DNA of 64,000 nucleotides, taken from assembly GCF_006443685.1 (NCBI RefSeq), contig NZ_VFYP01000001.1, positions 1,922,001-1,986,000 of the forward strand, read 5' to 3'. The notes under the pieces are model-generated. The model saw nothing but the letters and a program-made list of their open reading frames with translations, did not search any database and was not told the DNA's origin. A program made the position numbers and the translations under genes. The DNA comes from Rhizobium glycinendophyticum. GTDB lineage: Bacteria; Pseudomonadota; Alphaproteobacteria; Rhizobiales; Rhizobiaceae. Positions 53,627-62,649 of this stretch are shown here, one piece after another. How positions within the stretch are numbered: position 1 is the stretch's first letter; every line of letters starts with the position of its first letter.

Positions 53627-54980
53627 TATTCTGGTAGTCGATGACGAAGAGGACATCCGCGAGATCGTGTCCGGCATCCTGAGCGACGAAGGCCACGAAA
53701 CCCGTACGGCCCATGATGCCGACAGCGCGCTGGCTGCGATATCCGATCGCGTGCCGCGTCTGGTCTTCCTTGATATCTGGATGCAGGGCAGCCGTCTCGA
53801 CGGCCTCTCGTTGCTTGACGAGATCAAGCTGCGCCACCCGGACTTGCCCGTCGTGATGATCTCCGGTCACGGCAATGTGGAAACGGCCGTATCGGCGATC
53901 AAGCGCGGTGCCTTCGACTTTATCGAAAAGCCGTTCAAGGCCGACCGCCTGATCCTGATTGCCGAGCGTGCGCTGGAGAATTCCAAGTTGAAGCGCGAGG
54001 TCTCTGACCTGAAGCGCCGTACGGGCGATGCGGTGGAGCTCATCGGTACCTCGGTGGCCGTCTCGCAATTGCGCCAGACCATCGAGAAGATCGCACCGAC
54101 CAACAGCCGCATCATGATCTTCGGCCCCTCCGGCTCCGGCAAGGAGCTGGTGGCGCGCATGATCCACAAGCGCTCCAGCCGGTCCGCCGGCCCCTTCGTC
54201 TCGCTGAATGCTGCAGCGATCACCCCTGATCGCATGGAAGTGGCTCTTTTCGGCACCGAAGGCACACCCGGCCAGCCGCGGCGCATCGGCGCGCTTGAAG
54301 AGGCCCATCGGGGAATCCTTTATCTGGACGAGATCGGCGAAATGCCGCGCGAAACGCAGAACAAGATCCTGCGCGTTCTCGTCGAACAGCAGTTCGAACG
54401 GGTCGGCGGTTCGAAGCGCGTCAAGGTCGACGTGCGCATCATCTCGTCCAGCGCCTATAATTTGGAGGGCATGATCGCCGAGGGCCGTTTCCGCGAGGAT
54501 CTCTTCCATCGTCTGGCTGTTGTCCCGGTCAAGGTGCCGGCTCTTGCCGAGCGGCGCGAGGACATTCCCTTCCTCGTCGACATGTTCATGCGCCAGATTT
54601 CCGAACAGGCCGGCATCCGCCAGCGCAAGATTGGCGAAGATGCAATGGCGGTGCTGCAGGCGAATGATTGGCCGGGCAACATCCGCCAGCTGCGCAACAA
54701 CATCGAGCGTCTGATGATCCTCGCCCAGGGCGACAGCCCCGAATCGGCGATCACCGCCGAGATGCTGCCGCAGGATCTCTCCGACATGCTGCCAAAGGTG
54801 TCGGCGAGCAACGACACCCACATCATGACGCTGCCGCTGCGCGAAGCGCGCGAAATGTTCGAGCGGGATTACCTGATCGCCCAGATCAATCGGTTCGGTG
54901 GCAACATTTCCCGCACTGCTGAGTTCGTCGGCATGGAGCGGTCCGCTCTGCATCGCAAACTGAAATCGCTTGGCGTATAA
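53616..54980 (+). CDS. ntrX: Response regulator NtrX
   Basis: A 454-residue NtrC-family response regulator. The receiver (DILVVDDEEDIREIVSGIL, phospho-acceptor Asp in RLVFLDIWMQG) is followed by an AAA+ domain with Walker A MIFGPSGSGKELVARMIHK and Walker B GILYLDEIGEMP, and a Fis-like HTH (FGGNISRTAEFVGMERSALH). The sigma-54 contact motif GAFTGA is absent; the equivalent stretch reads ALFGTEGTPGQPRRIGALEE, as is usual for alphaproteobacterial NtrX, which act without sigma-54. It overlaps ntrY by 11 bp. Confidence 0.96.
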   Translation: MASDILVVDDEEDIREIVSGILSDEGHETRTAHDADSALAAISDRVPRLVFLDIWMQGSRLDGLSLLDEIKLRHPDLPVVMISGHGNVETAVSAIKRGAFDFIEKPFKADRLILIAERALENSKLKREVSDLKRRTGDAVELIGTSVAVSQLRQTIEKIAPTNSRIMIFGPSGSGKELVARMIHKRSSRSAGPFVSLNAAAITPDRMEVALFGTEGTPGQPRRIGALEEAHRGILYLDEIGEMPRETQNKILRVLVEQQFERVGGSKRVKVDVRIISSSAYNLEGMIAEGRFREDLFHRLAVVPVKVPALAERREDIPFLVDMFMRQISEQAGIRQRKIGEDAMAVLQANDWPGNIRQLRNNIERLMILAQGDSPESAITAEMLPQDLSDMLPKVSASNDTHIMTLPLREAREMFERDYLIAQINRFGGNISRTAEFVGMERSALHRKLKSLGV

Positions 54981-55031
54981 CCGAGGCAAACGAGTCCGGT
55001 CTTCCGATCGGGCGAGCGCAGGAAACACGCC

Positions 55032-56408
55032 ATGAAGGTCATTATTTGCGGTGCGGGGCAAGTCGGCTACGGGATCGCGGAGCGGCTGTCGCAGGAAGAC
55101 AACGACGTTGCCGTCATTGATACGTCCGCATCGCTTGTCACCCACATCACCGAGACGCTCGACGTGCGCGGCTATGTCGGTCATGGCGCCCATCCAGACG
55201 TGTTGGCGCGTGCGGGCGCCGACCAGGCCGACATGCTGATCGCAGTCACGCTCTACGACGAGATCAATATGACCGCCTGTCAGGTGGCACATTCCCTGTT
55301 CAATGTGCCGACCAAGATCGCCCGTATCCGATCGCAGAACTATCTGCTGCCGGAGTATTCGGACCTGTTCAGCCGAGACAATCTCCCGATCGACGTGACG
55401 ATTTCGCCGGAGATCGAGGTCGGCAAGATGGTGCTCCGCCGCATTTCTTTTCCCGGAGCAACCGACATCGTCCGCTTCGCCGACGATCATATCGCCATGC
55501 TTGCCATCGAATGCATGGAGGACTGCCCGGTTGTCGATACGCCGCTCAACCAGTTGAGCGATTTGTTTCCTGACCTGATGGCAACCGTCTGTGCCATCTG
55601 GCGCAATGGCAAGCTATTGGTCGCACGCTCGCAGGACCATCTGCAGGTTGGCGATCTCGCCTATGTTATCTGCCAGAAGGATCATGCCCGCCGAACGCTT
55701 GGCCTTTTTGGCCACGAGGAGCAGGAAGCCGCTCGGATCGTCATTGCCGGCGGGGGCAATATTGGCCACTATGTGGCCCGCACCATCGGCCACATGTCGC
55801 CGAAGACACGGTTGAAGATCATCGAAAACGATCGCGACAGGGCGCTTTCGGTATCGGACCAGTTGCCCGATGCAATCGTGCTGCACGGGTCCGCGCTGGA
55901 CCAGAACATCCTGCATCAGGCCGACATCCAGGATGCGGATCTGATGGTGACGCTGACAAACAACGATCAGACCAATATCCTCAGTGCCGCCATGGCGAAG
56001 CGCCTTGGCTGCAAGTCCGGAATGGCCCTGATCAACAGCCCGTCCTTCCACGACATCGCCGGCTCGATCGGCATCGACGCCTACATAAACCCGCGTGCCG
56101 TGACGATCTCGCGCGTCCTTCAGCATGTCCGCAAAGGCCGCATTCGCGCTGTCTATGCGGTGCAGAAGGGCAAGGCCGAGGTGATCGAGGCCGAAGCGCT
56201 GGAAACCTCGCCGCTCGTCGGCAAATCGTTTCGCGACCTTGAACTGCCTCCTGGCCTGCGCATCGGCGCAATTTACCGCGACAAGGCGGTTCTGCGCCCC
56301 AGTGGTGACACCCGCATCAAGGCCAAGGATCGCGTCGTGCTCTTTGCCGCTGCGGACGCCGTGCGGCATGTCGAGCAGCTTTTCCGCGTATCGATCCAGT
56401 ATTTCTAG
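55032..56408 (+). CDS. trkA: Trk potassium uptake regulatory protein TrkA
   Basis: A 458-residue NAD(H)-binding peripheral protein that gates TrkH/TrkG K+ channels. It has the duplicated RCK layout: first Rossmann fold VIICGAGQVGYGIAERLSQE, a TrkA-C domain, second Rossmann fold IVIAGGGNIGHYVARTIGHM, and a second TrkA-C domain ending in RVVLFAAADAVRHVEQLF. It lies 51 bp after ntrX and 13 bp before dat, as in other rhizobia. Confidence 0.96.
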   Translation: MKVIICGAGQVGYGIAERLSQEDNDVAVIDTSASLVTHITETLDVRGYVGHGAHPDVLARAGADQADMLIAVTLYDEINMTACQVAHSLFNVPTKIARIRSQNYLLPEYSDLFSRDNLPIDVTISPEIEVGKMVLRRISFPGATDIVRFADDHIAMLAIECMEDCPVVDTPLNQLSDLFPDLMATVCAIWRNGKLLVARSQDHLQVGDLAYVICQKDHARRTLGLFGHEEQEAARIVIAGGGNIGHYVARTIGHMSPKTRLKIIENDRDRALSVSDQLPDAIVLHGSALDQNILHQADIQDADLMVTLTNNDQTNILSAAMAKRLGCKSGMALINSPSFHDIAGSIGIDAYINPRAVTISRVLQHVRKGRIRAVYAVQKGKAEVIEAEALETSPLVGKSFRDLELPPGLRIGAIYRDKAVLRPSGDTRIKAKDRVVLFAAADAVRHVEQLFRVSIQYF

Positions 56409-56421
56409 AGGTCACAGCCCC

Positions 56422-57285
56422 ATGCCCCGGATTGCCTATGTCAATGGACGCTATCTTCCCCATTCGGAAGCGGCGGTCCACATCGAGGATCGCGGATACC
56501 AGTTTGCCGACGGTGTCTACGAGGTCTGCGAGATCCGTCATGGCGTGATTGTCGATCTGACCCGGCACCTTGACCGCCTCGACCGTTCCCTGTCGGAACT
56601 GCAAATGCAAAGCCCGATGAGCCGGGCGGCTCTCACCCAGGTCATCCGCGAAGTGGCTAGACGTAACCGGGTGAAGAATGGCTTGTTCTATCTTCAGGTG
56701 ACACGTGGCGTCGCCCGCCGCGACCACGTCTTTCCCTCTGCCGACACGCAGCCGAGCCTGGTGATCACCGCCAAGATCACCGATCCATCGATTATAGCTA
56801 AGAAGAACGAAGTTGGCTTAAAGGCGATCACCCTACCAGACAATCGCTGGGACAGGGTCGATATCAAGACAGTCGGTCTGCTCCCCAATGCCATGGCGCG
56901 TCAGGCGGCCAAGGAGAAGGGTGCCCAGGAGGCCATCTACATCGATGCCCGCGGCATGGTGACGGAAGGGGCTGCCACCAATGTCTGGATCGTCGACCAA
57001 AATGGTGTGCTCGTCACCCGCCCAGCCGAACACGGCATATTGCGCGGCATTACGCGCACCGGCCTGATGGATGTGACGGAAAAACTGGGGATTGCGGTTG
57101 CGGAGCGGGAATTTTCCCGCGAGGAAATGCTGGCGGCCCGCGAAGTCTTCATTACCGCAGCCACCAGCATCTGCTTTCCGATCATCGAGATCGATGGCCA
57201 GACGATCGGCAATGGCCATCCCGGTGCCATGTCGGAGCGGATCCGATCCGCCTTTTTCGACGTTGCGGAAAAGACGGTGATTTGA
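56422..57285 (+). CDS. dat: D-amino-acid aminotransferase
   Basis: A 287-residue PLP-dependent fold-type IV aminotransferase, converting D-amino acids and 2-oxo acids (supplying D-Glu or D-Ala). Motifs: YQFADGVYEVCEIRHG, the PLP-binding Lys149 in DIKTVGLLPNAMARQAAKE, and VTEGAATNVWIVDQNG with GILRGITRTGLM. The frame is open far upstream, but ATG 56422 follows AGAGGT and fits the family. Branched-chain aminotransferase or aminodeoxychorismate lyase are less likely given the conserved TrkA-Dat-Hfq context. Confidence 0.92.
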   Translation: MPRIAYVNGRYLPHSEAAVHIEDRGYQFADGVYEVCEIRHGVIVDLTRHLDRLDRSLSELQMQSPMSRAALTQVIREVARRNRVKNGLFYLQVTRGVARRDHVFPSADTQPSLVITAKITDPSIIAKKNEVGLKAITLPDNRWDRVDIKTVGLLPNAMARQAAKEKGAQEAIYIDARGMVTEGAATNVWIVDQNGVLVTRPAEHGILRGITRTGLMDVTEKLGIAVAEREFSREEMLAAREVFITAATSICFPIIEIDGQTIGNGHPGAMSERIRSAFFDVAEKTVI

Positions 57286-57394
57286 TACCACCTTGTTCCG
57301 GTGGAGGGGCGAGGGGACCTATTGCCCACCTTGCCAGCAAGAACAATAATCACACCGGTCGGAAAAGACCGGCAAGAAAGAAAGAAGCGGCGCC

Positions 57395-57646
57395 ATGGCG
57401 GAACGTTCTCAGAATCTGCAGGATCTTTTCCTCAACACCGTTCGCAAACAGAAGATCTCGCTGACGATCTTCCTCATCAACGGCGTCAAGCTGACCGGTG
57501 TCGTCACGTCGTTTGACAACTTCTGCGTTCTGCTGCGTCGTGACGGACATTCCCAGCTGGTGTATAAGCACGCCATCTCGACCATCATGCCAGGCCAGCC
57601 GATGCAGATGTTCGAGAGCGAAGATAGCGCTTCCCAACAGGACTGA
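57395..57646 (+). CDS. hfq: RNA chaperone Hfq
   Basis: An 83-residue Sm-like protein forming a hexameric ring that matches small RNAs to mRNAs. It has [20 protein letters not shown], the Sm1 motif [20 protein letters not shown] and the Sm2 motif [10 protein letters not shown], followed by a short polar tail as in rhizobial Hfq. A purine-rich AGAAAGAAAGAAG precedes the ATG. hflX follows closely. Confidence 0.98.
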   Translation: MAERSQNLQDLFLNTVRKQKISLTIFLINGVKLTGVVTSFDNFCVLLRRDGHSQLVYKHAISTIMPGQPMQMFESEDSASQQD

Positions 57647-57713
57647 GATCATCACAAATCGCGACACCAAGAACGATTCGATCATCCCGGAGGACGAAAA
57701 GCCCCGGGATGAC

Positions 57714-59048
57714 ATGCGAGCCGTTGTCATCGTTCCCGTTCTCAAGCAGGGACGTCCTCAGCCTTTGCCCGAGGGAGCGCCACCGGCGCCAGGCCGCTCG
57801 AACGACGCACGGCTCGAAGAGGCCATCGGCCTTGCCCGCGCCATTGATCTGACCATCGTCCAGGGTCTGATCGTTGCGGTCAACCAACCGCGCCCGGCAA
57901 CGCTGATGGGATCGGGCAAGATCGCCGAAGTGAAGGCGCTGCTCGACGAGTTCGATGCGGGTCTCGTCATTGTCGATCATCCGCTCACCCCGGTCCAGCA
58001 GCGCAATCTCGAGAAGGAATGGAACGCCAAGGTCATCGACCGCACGGGTCTGATCCTCGAGATCTTCGGCCGCCGCGCTTCCACCAAGGAAGGCACGCTC
58101 CAGGTCGAACTCGCGCATCTGAACTACCAGAAGGGCCGCCTCGTGCGATCCTGGACGCACCTTGAGCGCCAGCGCGGTGGTGCCGGCTTCATGGGTGGTC
58201 CGGGTGAAACCCAGATCGAAGCCGACCGGCGCATGTTGCAGGACAAGATCATCAAGCTCGAGCGCGAGCTCGAACAGGTGGTTCGCACCCGACAGCTTCA
58301 CCGCGCCAAGCGCCGCAAGGTTCCCCATCCAATCGTCGCCTTGGTCGGTTATACCAACGCCGGCAAATCGACGCTGTTCAACCGCATTACCGGTGCGGGC
58401 GTTCTGGCTGAAGACATGCTGTTTGCCACGCTCGATCCGACGCTGCGCCGCATGAAGCTGCCGCATGGCCGGACCGTGATCATGTCCGACACCGTCGGTT
58501 TCATCTCTGACCTCCCGACCCATCTCGTCGCCGCCTTCCGTGCGACGCTCGAAGAGGTGCTCGAAGCCGATCTCATCCTGCATGTCCGCGACATGTCGGA
58601 CCCCGACAACGGTGCCCAATCGGCGGACGTCCTGCGCATTCTCGACGATCTCGGCATCGATGAGAAGGAACGGTCGGAACGGATCATCGAGGTCTGGAAC
58701 AAGATCGATCGTCTCGATCCAGACAATCATGATGGTCTGCTGCAAAAAGCCGCCGGGCGTGAGAATGTCCTGCCCGTCTCCGCGATCAGCGGGGAGGGCG
58801 TCGACACGCTGCTCGACGTGATCTCTGAGCGCCTTTCTGGTGTTCTGACGGAGGCAACGATCACAGTCCCGGCAGACAAACACGCCGTTATCTCCTGGCT
58901 CTATGAAAACGCCGTTGTCAGCAGTCGCGAAGACCACGAAGACGGCAGCGTCAGCCTCGACGTGCGTCTCACCGACCGTCAAGCCGATGAACTGGAGCGC
59001 AAGCTCGGTACCCGGAAGTCGGCCGAAAAAGAAGATTGGGAACGCTAA
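57714..59048 (+). CDS. hflX: Ribosome-associated GTPase HflX
   Basis: A 444-residue GTPase that splits stalled ribosomes. The N-terminal HflX domain (PRPATLMGSGKIAEVKALLD, IVDHPLTPVQQRNLEKEWNA, VIDRTGLILEIFGRRASTKE) and the helical GGAGFMGGPGETQIEADRR precede the G domain with Walker A VGYTNAGKSTLFNRIT, switch DTVGFISDLP and the base motif NKID. ATG 57714 (MRAVVIVPVL) is the first in-frame start after hfq. A GGAGGA lies about 20 bp upstream, further than usual, so the exact start is uncertain. Confidence 0.95.
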   Translation: MRAVVIVPVLKQGRPQPLPEGAPPAPGRSNDARLEEAIGLARAIDLTIVQGLIVAVNQPRPATLMGSGKIAEVKALLDEFDAGLVIVDHPLTPVQQRNLEKEWNAKVIDRTGLILEIFGRRASTKEGTLQVELAHLNYQKGRLVRSWTHLERQRGGAGFMGGPGETQIEADRRMLQDKIIKLERELEQVVRTRQLHRAKRRKVPHPIVALVGYTNAGKSTLFNRITGAGVLAEDMLFATLDPTLRRMKLPHGRTVIMSDTVGFISDLPTHLVAAFRATLEEVLEADLILHVRDMSDPDNGAQSADVLRILDDLGIDEKERSERIIEVWNKIDRLDPDNHDGLLQKAAGRENVLPVSAISGEGVDTLLDVISERLSGVLTEATITVPADKHAVISWLYENAVVSSREDHEDGSVSLDVRLTDRQADELERKLGTRKSAEKEDWER

Positions 59049-59082
59049 CCCACAGGATGACCGTAAAACTTCGGCGCATTTC

Positions 59083-59096
59083 TTGATTCACGTCAA
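59083..59096 (+). promoter_or_regulatory. FNR/FnrL/FixK-type box before bchE
   Basis: TTGAT-TCAC-GTCAA matches the anaerobox TTGAT-N4-ATCAA at nine of ten fixed positions. Its centre is about 60 bp before the bchE ATG. As a class II activator site it would place transcription start near 59131. FnrL control of bchE is known in phototrophic proteobacteria. Confidence 0.65.
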
Positions 59097-59113
59097 GGAA
59101 TGCCGCGACCGCG

Positions 59114-59135
59114 TGTGTCAACTTTTGTTTACACA
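59114..59135 (+). promoter_or_regulatory. PpsR/CrtJ-type box before bchE
   Basis: TGTGT-N12-ACACA, containing the exact PpsR/CrtJ core TGT-N12-ACA (59116-59133). It lies between the FNR-type box and the GGGAGG ribosome binding site of bchE, overlapping the inferred transcription start, where an aerobic repressor would block transcription. Confidence 0.65.
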
Positions 59136-59149
59136 CATGGGAGGTGGTC

Positions 59150-60763
59150 ATGCGCGTCGTCTTCATCCATCCGAACTATCACTCCGGCGGCGCTGAGATC
59201 GCCGGCAACTGGCCGCCCGCATGGGTCGCCTATCTCGGCGGAGCACTGAAGTCGGCGGGCTTCACCGACATCCATTTCCTCGATGCCATGACCAACGACA
59301 TGACGGAGGACCGGTTGCACGAGGAATTGCGCCGCCTGCAGCCTGATATGATCGGCTGCACCGCCATTACCCCGTCGATCTATATGGCCGAGCGCTGCCT
59401 GGAGATCGCAAAAGAGGTCTGCCCCCAGGCGCTCCGGGTCCTCGGCGGTATCCATGCCACCTTCATGTACCAGCAGGTCTTGACCGAGGCGCCCTATGTC
59501 GACGTCATCGTCCGTGGCGAAGGCGAGGAGATCATCGTCGATCTCGCCCGCGCCTTTGCCACCGGCAACTGGAAGGTGGCGAGGGCAGGGATCAGGGGGC
59601 TCGCCTATATCACCGATGACGGCAAGATCATCGCGACACCCGCGGCTCCTACGGTCAAGAATTTCGATGCTGTCGTGCCGGACTGGACGCTGCTCGAATG
59701 GGAGAAATACATCTACGTGCCGCTCGGTGTCCGGGTCGCCATCCCCAACATGGCGCGTGGCTGCCCGTTTACCTGCTCCTTCTGCTCGCAATGGAAGTTC
59801 TGGCGCGACTATCGCATCCGTGATCCGAAGAAGGTCGTCGATGAGATCGAAAAGCTGGTCAACGACCATCAGGTCGGCTTCTTCATCCTCGCTGATGAGG
59901 AACCCACCATCAATCGCAAGAAGTTCATCGCCTTCTGCGAGGAACTGATCACCCGTGGGCTGCCGGCCAAGGTCAAATGGGGCATCAACACCCGCGTCAC
60001 CGACATCATCAGAGACGAGGAATATCTGGCGCTCTATCGCAAGGCCGGCCTCGTGCATGTCTCGCTCGGCACGGAAGCCGCCGCCCAGCTGAAACTCGAC
60101 CGCTTCAACAAGGAAACCAAGGTCGCCGAGAACAAGAAGGCGATCCGCCTGCTCCGTGAAGCCGACATTTTCACAGAGGCGCAGTTCATCGTCGGGCTGG
60201 AAAACGAGACGGCGGAGACGCTGGAAGAGACCTATCGGATGGCGCGCGACTGGAACCCGGATCTCGCCAACTGGGCCATGTACACGCCCTGGCCCTTCTC
60301 GCCGCTTTTTCAGGAACTGGGCGACAAGGTCGAGATCTTCGATTTCTCGAAATACAACTTCTTAACACCGATCATGAAGCCCGAAGCCATGGACCGCGCC
60401 GAACTGCTCGACCGCGTCATGAACAATTACCGCCGCTTCTACATGATCAAGGCGCTCTTCCATTACCCTTGGCGCGGCAAGGGTTTTCGTCGCCGTTACC
60501 TGCTGGGCTGCCTCAAGGCATTCCTCAAGGCAGGCTTCGAGCGTAAGTTCTATGACCTCGGCAAGCACAACTACTGGGGCCCGCAATCCAAGGACAAGGT
60601 CGATTTCGGTTTCGACATGAGCCGCAAAATTGCGCCTGCCCAGCTCGACGATTGGCAGGCTGCCGCCGATCGTGCAAGTCAGGCGAAGGCAAGAAGAGCA
60701 GGCGCTGCGCAGCCGGTGCTCGCCTGCGGTGGCGGAGCCGAGAGCCATGATGCCCGCCTCTGA
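59150..60763 (+). CDS. bchE: Mg-protoporphyrin IX monomethyl ester anaerobic cyclase BchE
   Basis: B12-binding radical SAM enzyme that forms the isocyclic ring of bacteriochlorophyll without oxygen. The 537-residue protein begins [20 protein letters not shown], typical of BchE. An N-terminal cobalamin-binding-like domain (about 1-150; [23 protein letters not shown]) is followed by the radical SAM cluster motif [11 protein letters not shown] with Cys205, Cys209 and Cys212. Further BchE-specific stretches are [73 protein letters not shown] and [15 protein letters not shown] 59150 has GGGAGG 5 bp upstream. No frameshift or missing residue is seen. bchJ overlaps its end. FNR- and PpsR-type boxes precede it. 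Confidence 0.92.
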   Translation: MRVVFIHPNYHSGGAEIAGNWPPAWVAYLGGALKSAGFTDIHFLDAMTNDMTEDRLHEELRRLQPDMIGCTAITPSIYMAERCLEIAKEVCPQALRVLGGIHATFMYQQVLTEAPYVDVIVRGEGEEIIVDLARAFATGNWKVARAGIRGLAYITDDGKIIATPAAPTVKNFDAVVPDWTLLEWEKYIYVPLGVRVAIPNMARGCPFTCSFCSQWKFWRDYRIRDPKKVVDEIEKLVNDHQVGFFILADEEPTINRKKFIAFCEELITRGLPAKVKWGINTRVTDIIRDEEYLALYRKAGLVHVSLGTEAAAQLKLDRFNKETKVAENKKAIRLLREADIFTEAQFIVGLENETAETLEETYRMARDWNPDLANWAMYTPWPFSPLFQELGDKVEIFDFSKYNFLTPIMKPEAMDRAELLDRVMNNYRRFYMIKALFHYPWRGKGFRRRYLLGCLKAFLKAGFERKFYDLGKHNYWGPQSKDKVDFGFDMSRKIAPAQLDDWQAAADRASQAKARRAGAAQPVLACGGGAESHDARL

Positions 60764-61511
60764 GACGTGGGTTGGTCTGGCCGAGACAGAAAACGAAGAT
60801 GCGGTTCTGTCTCCAGCGGCTCTGCAGACGCCCTCTGCGACAGAGTCGGGTTCGCCGGCAGTGACCGCGAGGATCGGACCGAATGCCCTCGTTCAGACGG
60901 GGCAGGCGCTGTCAGCCCTCTTCGGTGAGACCACGGCGCGCGCCCTGTTTGAGCGCGCCGGTCTAATAGATCGCTACACGGCCGCGCCGCGTGTCATGCT
61001 TGATGAGGCCGAACCGCGTCGGCTTTTCAACGTCCTTTGCGAGGACCTTTCTCCCGTCGATTCAGTCCAGGTGCTTGCCGATGCCGGCCACCGTACCGGT
61101 CACTACCTTCTCACGAATCGCATCCCCAAGCCGGCCCGTTGGCTGTTGCCGCGCCTGCCGCTGGGTCTCTCGACACGGATCCTCGTTCGCGCCATCGCCG
61201 CCCATTCCTGGACCTTTGCGGGAAGTGGGCGGTTCCGCGGCCACGTGGAGGCTTGGCGGCGGCCCGTCGTCCGACTCGTAATCTGGTCAAACCCGCTCGC
61301 AACGCCCGGCTGCCCGTGGCACGGTGCCGTCTTCGAGCGGCTCTTTGCCACCCTGACCGCCAGCCACGTCACCGTATCGCACCCTCGCTGCTCGGCACGC
61401 GGTGACGACTGCTGTGAATGGACGATCACACCTTCTGCCGGCCCCCTGCCGCGCGCGCGAAGCTGTCCGAGAGACGGAGCCGACCGACCGGATCGAGAAG
61501 ATCGCCTGTGA
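60747..61511 (+). CDS. bchJ: Bacteriochlorophyll synthesis protein BchJ (V4R domain)
   Basis: A 254-residue protein with a C-terminal V4R domain, the family of BchJ, first described as 4-vinyl protochlorophyllide reductase and now thought to bind or channel pigment intermediates. It contains [51 protein letters not shown], a [13 protein letters not shown] segment and the terminal V4R cysteine cluster [14 protein letters not shown]. The N-terminal 40 residues are low-complexity. It starts inside the last codons of bchE (17-bp overlap), so the two are cotranscribed. The basic tail after CCEW overlaps the convergent FAD monooxygenase by 86 bp. BchE-BchJ adjacency is common in phototrophs, which supports the name. 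Confidence 0.85.
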   Translation: MMPASETWVGLAETENEDAVLSPAALQTPSATESGSPAVTARIGPNALVQTGQALSALFGETTARALFERAGLIDRYTAAPRVMLDEAEPRRLFNVLCEDLSPVDSVQVLADAGHRTGHYLLTNRIPKPARWLLPRLPLGLSTRILVRAIAAHSWTFAGSGRFRGHVEAWRRPVVRLVIWSNPLATPGCPWHGAVFERLFATLTASHVTVSHPRCSARGDDCCEWTITPSAGPLPRARSCPRDGADRPDREDRL

Positions 61512-62643
61512 CCAGGGTCGAGATGATGGCCCGGATTCCAGGCAGCGTCGTTACCGGAGCGATCAGGTGGTCGCGCAGGGCAGGCAGGATCTGGCTGTCC
61601 GACTGATAGAACGGGGTCAGCACTCGGCTCAGGAACTGGTAGGTACCCACATGCAGTTGCCTTTGCCGCAGATGCCGGTAAATGGCGCTCGATATATCCT
61701 CCGCCCGCACCAGTGCTGAAGCGAGCGAGGCTGCATCGAGCAATGCCATGTTCGCTCCCTGGCCGAGCTGCGGGCTCGTCGCATGCCACGAATCACCGAT
61801 CTTCAGCGCGTGACGTGCGATGACGGGTTGACGCGTCAGATGGCGGTAACGCGCATAGACGGGTTGGGCCACTGCCGCGAGGGACACTGCCTCGGGCCAA
61901 AGGCTGCCGACTTCCTCCAGCCAGGCATCCCGACCGGCTTTCTGCCATGCGGCAAAATCCGCAAGGCGCAGGCTCCAGAAAAAGGTCGCCATTTCGGGCG
62001 CTCCTTCTCGGGCGGTCCCGACCGGGAGTACACCGGCCATCCGGGAGGCGCGGTCGTAACGCTGTTCGAGCAGGTTGCCCCGAAACGATCCGGCTTCCTC
62101 GAAGGGCACGGTCGCCCAGAGCGCGCCGTAAGCAAGTTCAGTGTCGGGACGCGCTCCAAAGGGTGAATTCGCCCCCATGGCATCAATCACCAGATCGGCG
62201 TCTGGCAGCCGCCGGCCGCCGACTGTCACGAGATTCGGCCGCGCGCTGGTCTCGACCTCCGTGATTCGCGCCGATGCTTCGAAGTTGACCCCGGCTGCAC
62301 GGGCGGCGTCAAAGAGGGCATCGAAGAGGGCCACGCGCTGGACCGCGATACCGCATTGACCTGATCGGTAGCGCACGTCGAGCACCGGCTTTCCGCCCTC
62401 CTTCAGGCGCCCCACCATGCGCTCGATGCGACGCCCACGCGCGGCGACCGGGGCGAGCAGTCCGAAGGCATCAAGAACCTGAGCGCCCGTCGGCTGCAGA
62501 ACGAATCCCGAACCCACGGGTCGGGGCTCGTCCATCTGATCATAGACGGTCACCCGTGCCCCGCGACGAGCAAGAATAGTGCCGAGGAGAAGTCCGCCGA
62601 TCCCGGCTCCGGCAATGGCGACTTCAAGCTTGTCCAGCCGCAT
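61426..62643 (-). CDS. FAD-dependent monooxygenase, unknown substrate
   Basis: A 405-residue flavoprotein of the p-hydroxybenzoate-hydroxylase fold. It has the dinucleotide motif VAIAGAGIGGLLLGTILARR, a DG-like motif in DLVIDAMGANSPFGARPD and the GD motif LKIGDSWHATSPQLGQGANM that contacts FAD ribityl. Such enzymes hydroxylate aromatics or ubiquinone precursors; the substrate here cannot be inferred. The start is ATG 62643, 6 bp after the mazG stop on the same strand, so they are probably cotranscribed. Its 3' end overlaps bchJ. Whether it relates to pigment metabolism is unknown. Confidence 0.83.
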   Translation of the reverse strand: MRLDKLEVAIAGAGIGGLLLGTILARRGARVTVYDQMDEPRPVGSGFVLQPTGAQVLDAFGLLAPVAARGRRIERMVGRLKEGGKPVLDVRYRSGQCGIAVQRVALFDALFDAARAAGVNFEASARITEVETSARPNLVTVGGRRLPDADLVIDAMGANSPFGARPDTELAYGALWATVPFEEAGSFRGNLLEQRYDRASRMAGVLPVGTAREGAPEMATFFWSLRLADFAAWQKAGRDAWLEEVGSLWPEAVSLAAVAQPVYARYRHLTRQPVIARHALKIGDSWHATSPQLGQGANMALLDAASLASALVRAEDISSAIYRHLRQRQLHVGTYQFLSRVLTPFYQSDSQILPALRDHLIAPVTTLPGIRAIISTLVTGDLLDPVGRLRLSDSFARAAGGRQKV

Positions 62644-62649
62644 CGCCGT

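Noticed and set aside
53556..55490. 644-codon minus-strand frame opposite ntrX and trkA
   Set aside because: Spans two real genes in antisense and has low-complexity composition; no independent support.
59150..62643. A broader photosynthesis gene cluster or a mobile element around bchEJ
   Set aside because: Flanking genes are hflX, an FAD monooxygenase and mazG; no integrase, transposase, terminal repeats or further pigment genes are visible.
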